Notes: generated by a model not told the origin, from the sequence alone. A DNA stretch of 64,000 nucleotides from Paenibacillus alginolyticus DSM 5050 = NBRC 15375 (GCF_000422905.1 NZ_AUGY01000015.1:1-64000), one strand, 5' to 3'; shown: positions 45,489 to 54,293, numbered from the stretch's first letter. Program-made: numbers and translations.

Positions 45489-46151
45489 TTAATTTTCTTC
45501 TTGTTGGTTCTCTCCGCCCGAACTTCTTGTAGGACGGTGATATACATTTACTGGGTTAGACGAATGTTTGGCTGGTGTGTAGGCTGGTTTTGGCTGAGTT
45601 GCATTAGGTGCAGCTTTTTGTTGCGGCTGAGGAACGCTAGGATTAAAGGTTTGACCATCTGGCAGCACGCGGCGGGCTGTCGTATAGTGAGAATTCCACC
45701 ATCCGGAGTTCAAATCAGTGATCGTTACTCCCGCGCTGCCGAAAGTATGCAATAGTTTTCCGTTCCCCATATAAATTGCTACATGATGAATGGGGCTATA
45801 AAAAAACACAAGATCACCAGGTTGCAATTGATCTCTTGAAACATAAGTCCCTGCTTGCGACTGTTGTCTGGACGAACGAGGGATATTAACGCCGTTAGCT
45901 TTGTAAACATATTGAGTAAATGAAGAGCAATCAAAGCTGCTCGTATTTCCAGTACGTGCACCAAATTGGTAACGTACGCCCATAAATTGTTGGCCAGTTT
46001 TAATAATGTTGCTTGCAGTAGATGAAGTGGACACTGAAGCGGCATGAACTGATTGAGGACTCAACATCATACTTCCTGCAGCAAAAATGGACAAACTAAG
46101 GCTTAATCCCACTAACGACTTGCCAAGACGGGTTTTCTGCATGTTTATCAT
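45489..46151 (-). CDS. Secreted NlpC/P60 endopeptidase
   Basis: 220 residues. Signal peptide 1-~38 (ending SVHAAS), NlpC/P60 domain ~45-165 with Cys in FDCSSFTQY and His in HHVAIYMGNG, then a Pro/Gln/Ala-rich tail that may contact the wall. It cuts peptide cross-links of peptidoglycan in growth or sporulation. ATG 46151 is preceded by AGGAGG at 10 bases. The tail is unusual in lying C-terminal to the catalytic domain. Confidence 0.9.
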   Translation of the reverse strand: MINMQKTRLGKSLVGLSLSLSIFAAGSMMLSPQSVHAASVSTSSTASNIIKTGQQFMGVRYQFGARTGNTSSFDCSSFTQYVYKANGVNIPRSSRQQSQAGTYVSRDQLQPGDLVFFYSPIHHVAIYMGNGKLLHTFGSAGVTITDLNSGWWNSHYTTARRVLPDGQTFNPSVPQPQQKAAPNATQPKPAYTPAKHSSNPVNVYHRPTRSSGGENQQEEN

Positions 46152-46417
46152 GTTGTATTTCCTCCTGTGTTGGATCGTATTTGGCTTTCGCCTGAAAACA
46201 TCGTATCATAAATATAGTCTACTAATATTTACCGAATAGGATGTAAAAGCAAGCACTTCCTAGTATTAGCGGTGATTATTAGAAACCTATTAGAAAAACA
46301 TGAGAGAAGATACCTTGAAAGTTCAAAAACAGGTAAAACCATTCCTTTTTTCTACCGTCTAAATAGTAATAGGAAAAGAAAATGTTCAGAAAATAGTTCA
46401 CTAGAGGAGTTGTCAAA

Positions 46418-46837
46418 ATGAGCACTTTAACCAAAGCCATACTAATAGCCGCGAAAGCTCATGATGGTCAAACAGATAAAGGCGGAAATCCATATATCTT
46501 ACATCCTGCCAGATTAGCAACTAAAACTAGCAGCGAAGAAGAAGCAATTGTAGCCATTTTACATGATGTTGTGGAAGATTCAGATATTACGCTATTTGAT
46601 ATAAAAAATACAGGTTTTAGCATAGATATTATTGAAGCTTTAGATTGTCTTACAAAAAGAGCAGATGAATCATATGAAGGTTTTATCAATAGGATCAAAT
46701 TAAACCCCTTAGCGACGAAAGTGAAGCTTCTCGATCTAGAGGATAACATTGATATAAGTCGAATACCAAACCCAACAGATAAAGACTATGCAAGGATTGA
46801 TAAGTACAAGAAGGCACTTGCAGAACTTAAATTCTAA
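46418..46837 (+). CDS. HD-domain hydrolase, MESH1/SpoT-like
   Basis: 139 residues. AKAHDGQTDKGGNPYILHPARLA followed by AILHDVVEDSD is the stand-alone (p)ppGpp hydrolase pattern, with the His, HD and Asp metal ligands present. The C-terminal LLDLEDNIDISRI also fits, although the usual VKLADRxxN reads KLLDLEDN. It could hydrolyse guanosine alarmones or another nucleotide; it lacks a synthetase domain. GAGGAG precedes the ATG. Confidence 0.8.
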   Translation: MSTLTKAILIAAKAHDGQTDKGGNPYILHPARLATKTSSEEEAIVAILHDVVEDSDITLFDIKNTGFSIDIIEALDCLTKRADESYEGFINRIKLNPLATKVKLLDLEDNIDISRIPNPTDKDYARIDKYKKALAELKF

Positions 46838-46890
46838 TACAACTACTATTACGAATAACGAAAATACAGCATGAGAGGATTGCAGATGTA

Positions 46891-47097
46891 ATGAGTGATA
46901 CGGTTAATCTTACAATTGGAGGTTCCTATGTTTTTGCTCCAGATAATCCAAGAAAGACGAAGAATCGGGGTAGGAAATGCACCATTCTTTCTTTCGAGTT
47001 AAATGATGAGTATGAACTAGAAGTTAGGGTTGTATATCATGATACGAATAGAGAAGCATTATTACAGGTAAGTGATTTAAAGACAATAACGGAATGA
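46891..47097 (+). CDS. Small beta-rich protein, unknown function
   Basis: 68 residues, predicted beta-barrel-like (SYVFAPDNPRKTKNRGRKCTILSFELND). It may be an SH3-like fold by pattern, with no catalytic motif. It is 53 bases after the HD gene and 25 before the GNAT gene, and may be co-transcribed with both. Confidence 0.6.
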   Translation: MSDTVNLTIGGSYVFAPDNPRKTKNRGRKCTILSFELNDEYELEVRVVYHDTNREALLQVSDLKTITE

Positions 47098-47122
47098 AAT
47101 AAATATTCTAAGAGGTGAGTCA

Positions 47123-47602
47123 GTGGTAATTGTAAGACTTTTAGAAAAGCAGGAATATGATTTTTTCATGGATATGCACTATGAGTCCATATATGTATTA
47201 GAGGGCAAGCCATCCAAAAATGTACTTTTAAATGATCCTAATATTAAGAAATACAGTGAGGGATGGGGAAGAAAGGGAGATAGGGCTTTGGTAGCTCTGA
47301 TTGAAAATAAACCAGTTGGGGCTGTATGGTATAGATTATTTGGCGAATCAAATAAAGGATATGGATATGTTGATAATGAAACCCCAGAATTAGGTATCGC
47401 TATTCTACCTGATTTTAAAAAACAGGGAATAGGTACGATACTTATGAAACAAATCCAACAACAAGCTATTTCCGATGGATATAAATCGCTATCTTTAAGC
47501 GTTGACCCAGATAATCAAATGGCAGTTCGACTATACGAAAAACTTGGATTTGAGACTTTTGGCATGTCGGGAACTTCAAGGGTTATGAAATTGACTTTCT
47601 AA
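47123..47602 (+). CDS. GNAT-family N-acetyltransferase
   Basis: 159 residues starting at GTG 47123 (GAGGTGAG upstream). A complete GNAT fold: the acetyl-CoA motif is LPDFKKQGIGTILMKQI, followed by SLSVDPDNQMAVRLYEKLGFE. Substrate unknown. Likely co-transcribed with the two small genes before it. Confidence 0.85.
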   Translation: MVIVRLLEKQEYDFFMDMHYESIYVLEGKPSKNVLLNDPNIKKYSEGWGRKGDRALVALIENKPVGAVWYRLFGESNKGYGYVDNETPELGIAILPDFKKQGIGTILMKQIQQQAISDGYKSLSLSVDPDNQMAVRLYEKLGFETFGMSGTSRVMKLTF

Positions 47603-47939
47603 TCTACATACTACGGATAACTATATTCCTTTATTTTGATGATAGAGAATAATAAATCCAAAGTATTATTTTTAAATGATGGTTTAATAAATATCCCTCA
47701 AAGAACGGAAAAGTATTACGACTTAATATATTGGTGAGAATCTTAGCGATCATATTGTTAGGTGGGATACGTTTTATCAAAGTGAGGCGTTCAAACAGCC
47801 CGTAATAAACTTGCCTCGAGTAAGGAATACTATACTAAAAACCTTTTGAACAAGAAGAACGCGATGCTTCGGCCTGCATTCATAGCATGTGAAATAATAG
47901 TGGCACTGTTAACTACATAAAAGAAGGAGGTTGGTCGAT
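47603..47939. other. Gene-poor intergenic stretch
   Basis: 337 bases of AT-rich sequence without an ORF, hairpin terminator or repeat I can support. Only the AAGGAGG site of the next gene at 47924-47930 stands out. Confidence 0.6.
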
Positions 47940-48389
47940 TTGCCTCAGCTAGATATGCCATCGTTGATGCTCATTCTGCTAGCGCTACTTGGAGTCATCA
48001 GCCGCAACAACTCAATTACGATTGCTGCCGTCGTGCTTTTGCTGATTCGAGTCGTTAAGTTGGACCAAGCCTTCCCGTGGATTGAGAAAAATGGCCTTTC
48101 ACTTGGCATCATTATCCTGACAATTGGTATTCTTTCGCCTCTGGCCAGCGGCTCGATCAGCATGAAGGAGCTTTATCAGTCCTTCTTGCATTGGAAATCA
48201 ATCGCCGCCATTATCGTTGGGGTATTGGTAGCTTATCTAGGCGGACGAGGCGCTCATTTGATGGCCGGCAACCCTACGATCGTAACAAGTCTCGTCATCG
48301 GGACGATTATAGGCGTGGCATTTCTAAAAGGAGTGCCTGTTGGGCCGTTGATCGCTGCCGGAATTTTATCGCTGCTGATTGGGAAATGA
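47940..48389 (+). CDS. DUF441 membrane protein (YtwI-like)
   Basis: 149 residues with four hydrophobic helices and the DUF441 pattern ([57 protein letters not shown]). The function of the family is unknown. Start is TTG 47940, 9 bases after AAGGAGG. Confidence 0.88.
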   Translation: MPQLDMPSLMLILLALLGVISRNNSITIAAVVLLLIRVVKLDQAFPWIEKNGLSLGIIILTIGILSPLASGSISMKELYQSFLHWKSIAAIIVGVLVAYLGGRGAHLMAGNPTIVTSLVIGTIIGVAFLKGVPVGPLIAAGILSLLIGK

Positions 48390-48466
48390 CAGATAAGCAT
48401 TATTTGACGCTATGTACGAATGGGGAGGACATCGTAACAAAAACCTCATTATTATTTTAAAATTAT

Positions 48467-48501
48467 AAAAAAAGAGGAGCCGCCCTGTGGCAGCTCCTTT
48501 T
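48467..48501. terminator. Bidirectional terminator
   Basis: AAAAGAGGAGC-CGCC / GGC-AGCTCCTTTT between the DUF441 gene and the convergent cold-shock pair. Confidence 0.8.
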
Positions 48502-48542
48502 GGGTACTCATCCTATATACCTTTTGTCATACTTACAGACGT

Positions 48543-48773
48543 CTATGAGATCTGTCTGCCTTTATTAAGGGACTTCATATCTATGTTGGAGTTGGCAAGT
48601 AGAGGAAGCATCTTCACAGAGCTAATCATAGGAGAAAGGCACTGGTGGCAAGTTGGAACGTACTCAAAAGCGAAATTGTCTCGAATCCAACCCGTACAAT
48701 CATCTTTCTTGCAAGACCAGATTTTAGTGTTTTCTTGAGGGAGATCTTCTAACGATTTTCTTCGAAAATACAT
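48543..48773 (-). CDS. Cold-inducible YdjO-like zinc protein
   Basis: 76 residues. KIWSCKKDDCTGWIRDNF and PTCHQCLSPM give a C-x5-C and C-x2-C zinc site, as in the YdjO cold-inducible family often encoded next to CspA proteins. AAGGAGG precedes ATG 48773. It lies downstream of the cold-shock gene, behind its terminator, so it may be read through on cold shock or have its own promoter. Biochemical role unknown. Confidence 0.8.
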   Translation of the reverse strand: MYFRRKSLEDLPQENTKIWSCKKDDCTGWIRDNFAFEYVPTCHQCLSPMISSVKMLPLLANSNIDMKSLNKGRQIS

Positions 48774-48797
48774 TGTATACTCCTCCTTAGATTAAAA

Positions 48798-48832
48798 AAA
48801 CTGTCCTTAACACATGTTAAGGACAGTTTGCT
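48798..48832 (-). terminator. Terminator of the cold-shock gene
   Basis: On the minus strand AAACTGTCCTTAAC / GTTAAGGACAGTTT then a T-run. Confidence 0.85.
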
Positions 48833-48845
48833 GTGTATTACAGTT

Positions 48846-49046
48846 CTACAGCTTTACAACATTCTCGGCTTGAGGTCCGCGGTTGCCTTGAGCTACATTA
48901 AATTGAACACGTTGTCCTTCGTCAAGTGATTTGAAACCATCGCCTTGAATCGCGGAGAAATGAACGAATACGTCATTTCCGCCTTCCATTTCGATAAAGC
49001 CAAAGCCTTTCTCTGCGTTAAACCATTTTACTGTTCCTGTTTCCAT
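48846..49046 (-). CDS. CspA-family cold-shock protein
   Basis: 66 residues, a single OB-fold RNA chaperone with RNP1 (KGFGFIE) and RNP2 (VFVHFS). It begins [10 protein letters not shown] at ATG 49046, 9 bases after GGAGG; an ATG two codons earlier is too close. It melts RNA secondary structure in the cold. A long structured leader lies upstream. Confidence 0.95.
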   Translation of the reverse strand: METGTVKWFNAEKGFGFIEMEGGNDVFVHFSAIQGDGFKSLDEGQRVQFNVAQGNRGPQAENVVKL

Positions 49047-49088
49047 AATCAATTACCTCCAAATAGTTATTTAACATGTTTTTTTAAA

Positions 49089-49148
49089 CAAAAAAATCAC
49101 ACATTGAAAAAGGAACCATTACACAAATGATCACCTTTTCAATATGTG
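49089..49148 (-). promoter_or_regulatory. Structured leader of the cold-shock gene
   Basis: On the minus strand CACATATTGAAAAGG pairs with CCTTTTTCAATGTGTG (49100-49148), followed by a run of T (49089-49097), about 40 bases before the start codon. The shape is that of an attenuator or temperature-responsive leader; cspA mRNAs are known for long regulatory leaders. Confidence 0.6.
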
Positions 49149-49232
49149 AATTTATGTTAACACTGTTTATAAGGTCATCTTATCATACAAAGGTATGTAA
49201 AGCAATTTATTGACGATGTTGGTCAGAAGGGT

Positions 49233-49655
49233 CTATATAAAAGTGCGATTAAACTTACTCAGAAGTTTCCCGAACATTTGCTGATCTTCCAAAGACCAGT
49301 CATGCAATAGCTCCGCTACACGTTCGAATCGAGCCTGTTTGTTTAACGCTAGTTCTTTGGCCCCGCGTTCTGTGATTTGAAGGGAATAGGCACGTCCATC
49401 CTGGGGATCTAGAATTCGATACACATAGCCTTTTTGTTCCAAAGCGGCAGACTGTCGGCTGATTGTCGAGATATCCAGATGAAATTCCTCCGCCAAGGCT
49501 TTGACGCCTGCAGACCCGTGTGTAGAGATTTGATGAAGTAAAAGATAGGCTGCACGATCAAGATTCCCAACTTTCATATTGGTGGTTGCGGCCATTAACC
49601 GGCGCATAAGAATCGCTAATTCAAGCTCAATCGTTTCTGCAGGATGATTCTTCAT
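49233..49655 (-). CDS. MarR-family transcriptional regulator
   Basis: 140 residues, winged helix. The recognition helix region is VKALAEEFHLDISTISRQSAALEQKGYVYRI and the wing is DPQDGRAYSLQITERG. It binds palindromic DNA as a dimer and usually responds to phenols, oxidants or drugs. It could control the divergent CBS gene or the efflux gene at 50351, but no operator is obvious. Confidence 0.88.
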   Translation of the reverse strand: MKNHPAETIELELAILMRRLMAATTNMKVGNLDRAAYLLLHQISTHGSAGVKALAEEFHLDISTISRQSAALEQKGYVYRILDPQDGRAYSLQITERGAKELALNKQARFERVAELLHDWSLEDQQMFGKLLSKFNRTFI

Positions 49656-49850
49656 AGGTTACCTCGTCTTTAATTTCATTATAAATTTTTACTATATTTA
49701 CTGTAACATACCCGGTATGGTTTGAAAATCTTCGAACATAGGACTACATATGGATTGACATCGTCACATATAGTTGTATAATGCAAGTATATATTTTCAT
49801 CATACAACTTATTTGAACAGAAGGCAATTTCTTAACTGGAGGGGATCGTC

Positions 49851-50306
49851 ATAAAAGCATATGAGATTATGGTCCGTCAAGTCTACAAAGTAAAAGAAGG
49901 CGATTCTGTTCGCGACGTGATTGAGAAATTTATTAAGCACAGAATCAGTGGGCTTCCCGTTGTTAACGATCGGAATGAAGTGGTCGCTTATCTGAGTGAT
50001 GGAGATATTATGCGCTACATCGGAAAGCATGAGGACCATGTCTTCGGCTCTTATTTCTACACAACAGTCATCAAGGGAGACAACGAAGAGTTCCACGAAA
50101 GAGTTCACAGCCTGCTTCCTTTAAATGTCATGAAAATCGCACAAAAGAAGGTAATTGCCGTAGACTCTGATGAGGATATTGAACAAATTGCTGCCATTTT
50201 GGGTAAAAAACGAATTAAAAAACTGCCTGTTCTGAATCAAGGCGTTCTTGTCGGAATTATCAGCAGGGGGGATGTTATTCGTCATTCCTTCCAATCCATT
50301 TTGTAA
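49851..50306 (+). CDS. Two-CBS-domain protein with a non-standard start
   Basis: About 145-151 residues with two CBS domains: VRQVYKVKEGDSVRDVIEKFIKHRISGLPVVN and VMKIAQKKVIAVDSDEDIEQIAAILGKKRIKKLPVLN. Such pairs bind adenosine nucleotides and regulate enzymes or channels. The coding pattern reaches upstream of ATG 49869 (IKAYEI), and GGAGGGG at 49838-49844 points to a start at about 49848-49851, where the bases are GTC ATA instead of ATG or GTG. Coordinates take ATA 49851; ATG 49869 is the standard alternative. Confidence 0.7.
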   Translation: MKAYEIMVRQVYKVKEGDSVRDVIEKFIKHRISGLPVVNDRNEVVAYLSDGDIMRYIGKHEDHVFGSYFYTTVIKGDNEEFHERVHSLLPLNVMKIAQKKVIAVDSDEDIEQIAAILGKKRIKKLPVLNQGVLVGIISRGDVIRHSFQSIL

Positions 50307-50350
50307 ATACGCTTGATGCAGGGACAGAGCAACGAGTTGGAGGAATAGAA

Positions 50351-51799
50351 GTGGAGAGTACTGACTCAATACAGAAACCATTCTGGCGTATTGTTTTTGC
50401 CATATTTTTCGGAAATTTCATGGCCACCTTGAGCACGACTTCTATAAATGTGGCTTTGCCCGTATTCATGGATGATTTTAATGCTCCGCTGAATACCGTT
50501 CAATGGATGATGTCAGGATTTATGCTGGCAACAGGTGTTATTGCTCCTATTATTGGTTATATGGGAGATCGATTAAGTTATAAACGTCTATATGTCTATG
50601 CGTTAGGTGGATTTACTCTAACATCCTTACTTTGCATTTTCGCATGGAATATGGAGTCGCTGATCGCATTTCGAATTCTTCAGGGACTCTTCAGCGGCAT
50701 TATTATGCCCACAACGATGACGATTATTTACCAGGTTATTCCCAAAGAGAAGCAAGCTAGCGCAATCAGTCTTTGGACGGTCTCAGCCATGTTGGCACCG
50801 GCATTCGGCCCAACGCTCGGGGGTTGGTTAACGGAATCTTATGGCTGGAAAGCTTTATTCCTCATGAACATCCCGATCGGGATTATAGCAATGATCGTTA
50901 CTCAGCGTTTTATTCCGTACTATCGGTTGGGGAAAGGTTTATCCTTAGACTTCATCGGATTTATTACAGTCATTATCGGAACGAGCTCGCTGCTAACATC
51001 GTTTAGCCAGAGTCATAGCTGGGGATGGACATCGTGGAAGACGATATTGCTAATGCTAGTCGGCATCATCATGATTGGCTACTTCATAATTACGTCACTA
51101 AAATCAAACGAACCGCTGCTTAATTTGCGCTTATTCCAAATACCTCGGTTTACGTACAGTCTAATTTTGAATTGCAGCATTACCATTTCTCTCTATGCGG
51201 GAACTTTCCTTATCCCGATTTACTTGCAAAAAATCCAACATGAATCAACACTGTACACAGGACTTGTCATGCTGCCGGGAACACTGGCTATGGCGCTTGT
51301 TTCATCACTGGTTGGAAAAGTGTATAACAAAGTGGGTCCATTCCGGTTGGTCATGTCCGGTGTCCTACTAATGGCTGTGGCTACATGGGCGCTGTCCCGA
51401 TTAAGCATGACATCGGGTACCATCTTCGTTGTTAGCTGGATTGCCATTCGTTACATTGGAATCGCTATGAGCAATATGCCTGTAACCAATGCCGGTATGT
51501 CCGCCATTCCGTCTCAATTGTCAGGTCAAGCATCCGCGCTAATGAACTGGATCCGTCAAGGAACAGCGGCACTTTCTGTTTCTCTTTTCAGTACCATTTT
51601 ATCTTCCAGAACTCTTGATTATATGGGGAAATCAGGAGCGAATGATAGTCTAGCGGCTTCGCGCGCACTCACCTTTAGCATACAGGATTTGTTTATAATT
51701 GGAACGATACTTGTTGTCATTGCGGTTCCACTCACTTTTTTCCTCCGGGAAAAAAATCACTCTGAAGGTGGACTGATCATACGAAAGATAGAGGGGTAA
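50351..51799 (+). CDS. DHA2-family multidrug efflux MFS transporter
   Basis: 482 residues, 14 expected helices, EmrB/QacA type. Motif A is MGDRLSYKRLY and motif C is AMLAPAFGPTLGGW; the sequence starts with NVALPVFMDDFNAPLNTVQWMMSGFML. It exports drugs in exchange for protons. Start is GTG 50351 after GGAGG (8 bases). A terminator follows. Confidence 0.9.
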   Translation: MESTDSIQKPFWRIVFAIFFGNFMATLSTTSINVALPVFMDDFNAPLNTVQWMMSGFMLATGVIAPIIGYMGDRLSYKRLYVYALGGFTLTSLLCIFAWNMESLIAFRILQGLFSGIIMPTTMTIIYQVIPKEKQASAISLWTVSAMLAPAFGPTLGGWLTESYGWKALFLMNIPIGIIAMIVTQRFIPYYRLGKGLSLDFIGFITVIIGTSSLLTSFSQSHSWGWTSWKTILLMLVGIIMIGYFIITSLKSNEPLLNLRLFQIPRFTYSLILNCSITISLYAGTFLIPIYLQKIQHESTLYTGLVMLPGTLAMALVSSLVGKVYNKVGPFRLVMSGVLLMAVATWALSRLSMTSGTIFVVSWIAIRYIGIAMSNMPVTNAGMSAIPSQLSGQASALMNWIRQGTAALSVSLFSTILSSRTLDYMGKSGANDSLAASRALTFSIQDLFIIGTILVVIAVPLTFFLREKNHSEGGLIIRKIEG

Positions 51800-51811
51800 T
51801 GCAAATGAATA

Positions 51812-51837
51812 TCCGCCTAAATGGCGGCTTTTTTTAC
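51812..51837 (+). terminator. Terminator after the efflux gene
   Basis: CCGCC-TAAAT-GGCGG followed by seven T. Confidence 0.85.
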
Positions 51838-51843
51838 CACATA

Positions 51844-51952
51844 AGAAAGTATAAGTTTTCGGATCACGAAAACCACTTTCTTATTGGCGATAAAACCTAC
51901 CTCTAAACGCGGTCGCTCATCTTTGAATGGCCTCGATAGAGGTTTTCTCATA
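51844..51952. ncRNA. Structured intergenic element, candidate small RNA or repeat
   Basis: Two stem-loops in about 110 bases: GAAAGT..GTTTTCG / CGAAAAC..ACTTTC (51847-51880) and ACCTCTA / TAGAGGT followed by TTT (~51898-51950), with TTATTGGCGATAAAACC between them. It has no ORF. The layout suggests a small RNA with its own terminator, or a structured repeat. Confidence 0.4.
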
Positions 51953-52016
51953 GCATTCATGTTCGACATAATGTGATAAAATAGAAGTAAATGGTATGTG
52001 ACGAGGAGGTGTCAGG

Positions 52017-53462
52017 ATGAAAAATCAAAGTTTAATGCGCAGACCAAGTGAAACATCCTCTTTAATAAATCACGGGCAGGCAGCTTACGCGCAAGCGTCA
52101 ATGGGGCAAAATTATATACATAACTTACATAAAACAGTGGGAAATCGGGCTGTTGCCCAAATGATGCGGGCTGGCCTACAAGCCAATCCGATGCAAACGG
52201 TCCAGAGTAAGACGAACCGTACAGGGCTTCCAGATGATTTGAAATCAGGCGTGGAGAGCCTTTCGGGGATTTCACTGGACGATGTGAAAGTCCACTATAA
52301 TTCTTCTAAGCCTGCCCAATTGCAAGCCCATGCTTACGCGGAGGGGACAGATATTCATGTTGCACCCGGACAAGACCAGCATCTCCCTCACGAAGCGTGG
52401 CATGTAGTGCAGCAAAAGCAAGGTCTTGTGAAACCCATGATGCAAATGGGAGGTGTTGCGATCAACGATGATGCAGGTTTGGAGCAGGACGCTGATATCA
52501 TGGGTGCCAGGGCCTTACAGCAAGCCCAAGGGGGAACTGAGAATTCACCTCCAGCCATTCAAAGAAGTTCGCTGAGTGGAGCCGGCGTTGTACAAAGAAT
52601 GCTTGTTTCCAGTGTCAAAAAAAGTAACGGCGACGAGGAAGAAAAGCAAGTGAATGCCTCCGATCTCGGAGAATCTAATGTCATATTTAAGGAGTACGCG
52701 CAATTCCTTGAAAATGACAGCTCTGCCTATGTCAAAGGTGAGGTAAAAAAAGGGATTGCAGGCCTGAAAAAAGTACTGAATGAAGCGGAAGTCGACGCCG
52801 GTGAGTTAAAAGAAAGCTTTATTGCCGGACTGATTCAGAATGGGTTATGGAAAGAAGCAAAAGATAGCGATTTTGATGCGCTGCGGACACAAATATCCAC
52901 GCTTTATCCAGATTTCAAAGGTGTTGACGAGTATACAAATCAGGAAACAATCGATTACTGTAAGGATGATCCTGAGCCGCTGCAAGTCTGGTTAGAGGAA
53001 CTTATAACATTGACAGGGGACAAGGTGTCTGATTTTGTCGCTGGCGCTGCTTCCTTAACAGCAGGTTGGAAAAATTACTTGGCCTACGTTCTTTATGATA
53101 AGGCTAAGGTTAAATTTTACGATATGACGGAAGAATTTGTTCCGTTTGTTCAGCCATTTATTCAACTCATCGAGGATATCAACGCCAACCGGATTGATAG
53201 TTTGGACTATGTGAGAAAGTATGGCAATAACCCAGCTAATTACGGGGCTGAATTTGAGGTTGCGGGCCCTGCTGAAATGGTCACGAAGTATGACGATAAA
53301 GCCGTTGTCCATACGCATTATGACGCTAACAATGCACAGCCAAATTATGGGCATACGAAACCGTATGATAAAAGATATGAAACGGGTTACGGATATACGG
53401 TTGTAAATCTTCCCGCACTCTTAGGGATGGATGACACTCAAAAAACGTATAATGCCTTGTAG
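52017..53462 (+). CDS. DUF4157 (eCIS-core) protein with an unknown C-terminal domain
   Basis: 481 residues. Residues ~70-140 form DUF4157: GLPDDLKSGVESLSGISLDDVKVHYNSS then the zinc-protease motif HEAWH (125-129) and LEQDAD with a third-ligand Glu (156). The family accompanies extracellular contractile injection systems and their toxins. Residues ~190-481 are unrecognised, mostly helical, ending in a His/Tyr-rich stretch (VVHTHYDANNAQPNYG). GAGGAGGTG precedes the ATG. No injection-system structural genes are in the window. Likely a secreted toxin or effector, by inference. Confidence 0.75.
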   Translation: MKNQSLMRRPSETSSLINHGQAAYAQASMGQNYIHNLHKTVGNRAVAQMMRAGLQANPMQTVQSKTNRTGLPDDLKSGVESLSGISLDDVKVHYNSSKPAQLQAHAYAEGTDIHVAPGQDQHLPHEAWHVVQQKQGLVKPMMQMGGVAINDDAGLEQDADIMGARALQQAQGGTENSPPAIQRSSLSGAGVVQRMLVSSVKKSNGDEEEKQVNASDLGESNVIFKEYAQFLENDSSAYVKGEVKKGIAGLKKVLNEAEVDAGELKESFIAGLIQNGLWKEAKDSDFDALRTQISTLYPDFKGVDEYTNQETIDYCKDDPEPLQVWLEELITLTGDKVSDFVAGAASLTAGWKNYLAYVLYDKAKVKFYDMTEEFVPFVQPFIQLIEDINANRIDSLDYVRKYGNNPANYGAEFEVAGPAEMVTKYDDKAVVHTHYDANNAQPNYGHTKPYDKRYETGYGYTVVNLPALLGMDDTQKTYNAL

Positions 53463-53502
53463 AAATTGTTGGTTCAGATGTACAGGCATATTATCCCCTT
53501 AT

Positions 53503-53528
53503 AATCCGCATTCACTGCGGATTTTTTT
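53503..53528 (+). terminator. Terminator after the DUF4157 gene
   Basis: AATCCGCA / TGCGGATT then a run of T. Confidence 0.85.
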
Positions 53529-53602
53529 GTTTTTGCTTTCTATTTGACTCGGCCAATCACTTAAGATAGAATTAATTATTTTCATTTAGAAGGAGTTGCC
53601 AG

Positions 53603-54208
53603 ATGTATTCATATGTCGATCAAGAATATGTTGAACAAGATTTCAGCCATGCCGATCAGAAAGACGGAGAACTGCGGAATTGCACGTTTACAAGGTGCCG
53701 ATTTCGCGGCACTCATTTAGAAGAAGTTTATACAATGGGTTCACACTTCATCGATTGTGATTTTACAGGCGCTCAGTTAAACGGTTCGGTACACACGGGT
53801 TCGGCTTTTACGAATTGCGTGTTTAAAGGAGCTAATTTATTCGTTGCCAAATTCATAGATTGCAAAATGATTGGTTCTGACTTTGCAGAGGCCTTGCTCG
53901 ATGGCATTACCCTTCAAGGTGGTGATTGGTCTTATACGAATCTGAGACATACGAATTTAATGAAACAGGGGCTTAGGGGCATTCGTTTCCGGGAAGCCGA
54001 CTTGAATGGATGCAATCTGGAGAAGTCCGATCTCAGGGATGCAGACTTGACTCGGGCTCAAATGGGGAAAGTAAAATTACAAGGATCGGATCTAAGAGGT
54101 GCTATCCTTGATGGAATTGATTTCAAGTCTCTAGATATTAAAGGGGTGCGGATGGATATGACACAGGCCGTAGCTTTTGCCCGAGCTTATGGAGCGAAAA
54201 TCGACTAG
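53603..54208 (+). CDS. Pentapeptide-repeat protein (Qnr/McbG-like)
   Basis: 201 residues built of A(D/N)Lxx-type pentapeptides (FIDCDFTGAQLNG; FREADLNGCNLEKSDLRDADL) that form a right-handed quadrilateral beta-helix. Qnr and McbG proteins of this shape protect DNA gyrase from quinolones or microcins; many others have no known role. AAGGAG precedes the ATG. It follows the DUF4157 gene but behind a terminator. Confidence 0.85.
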   Translation: MYSYVDQEYVEQDFSHADQKDGELRNCTFTRCRFRGTHLEEVYTMGSHFIDCDFTGAQLNGSVHTGSAFTNCVFKGANLFVAKFIDCKMIGSDFAEALLDGITLQGGDWSYTNLRHTNLMKQGLRGIRFREADLNGCNLEKSDLRDADLTRAQMGKVKLQGSDLRGAILDGIDFKSLDIKGVRMDMTQAVAFARAYGAKID

Positions 54209-54224
54209 ATGCGTAGAGTTATTA

Positions 54225-54254
54225 CTTGACACTTCCTATTTATAAAATCTATTA
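54225..54254 (+). promoter_or_regulatory. Promoter of the Rrf2 gene with repeated AAAATCTATTAT motif
   Basis: TTGACA and TATTAT are separated by 18 bp. The -10 lies within AAAATCTATTAT, which recurs in a related form 20 bases later (AAAATCTTTTAT). The repeats would suit autorepression by the encoded Rrf2 protein. Confidence 0.6.
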
Positions 54255-54293
54255 TGGATAAATAAAATCTTTTATTGAGGAAGATGATTTCGT

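Noticed and set aside
46152..46417. c-di-AMP (ydaO) riboswitch before the NlpC/P60 gene
   Set aside because: This riboswitch often precedes wall hydrolases in Bacillales, but its conserved GC-rich loops are absent from this AT-rich leader.
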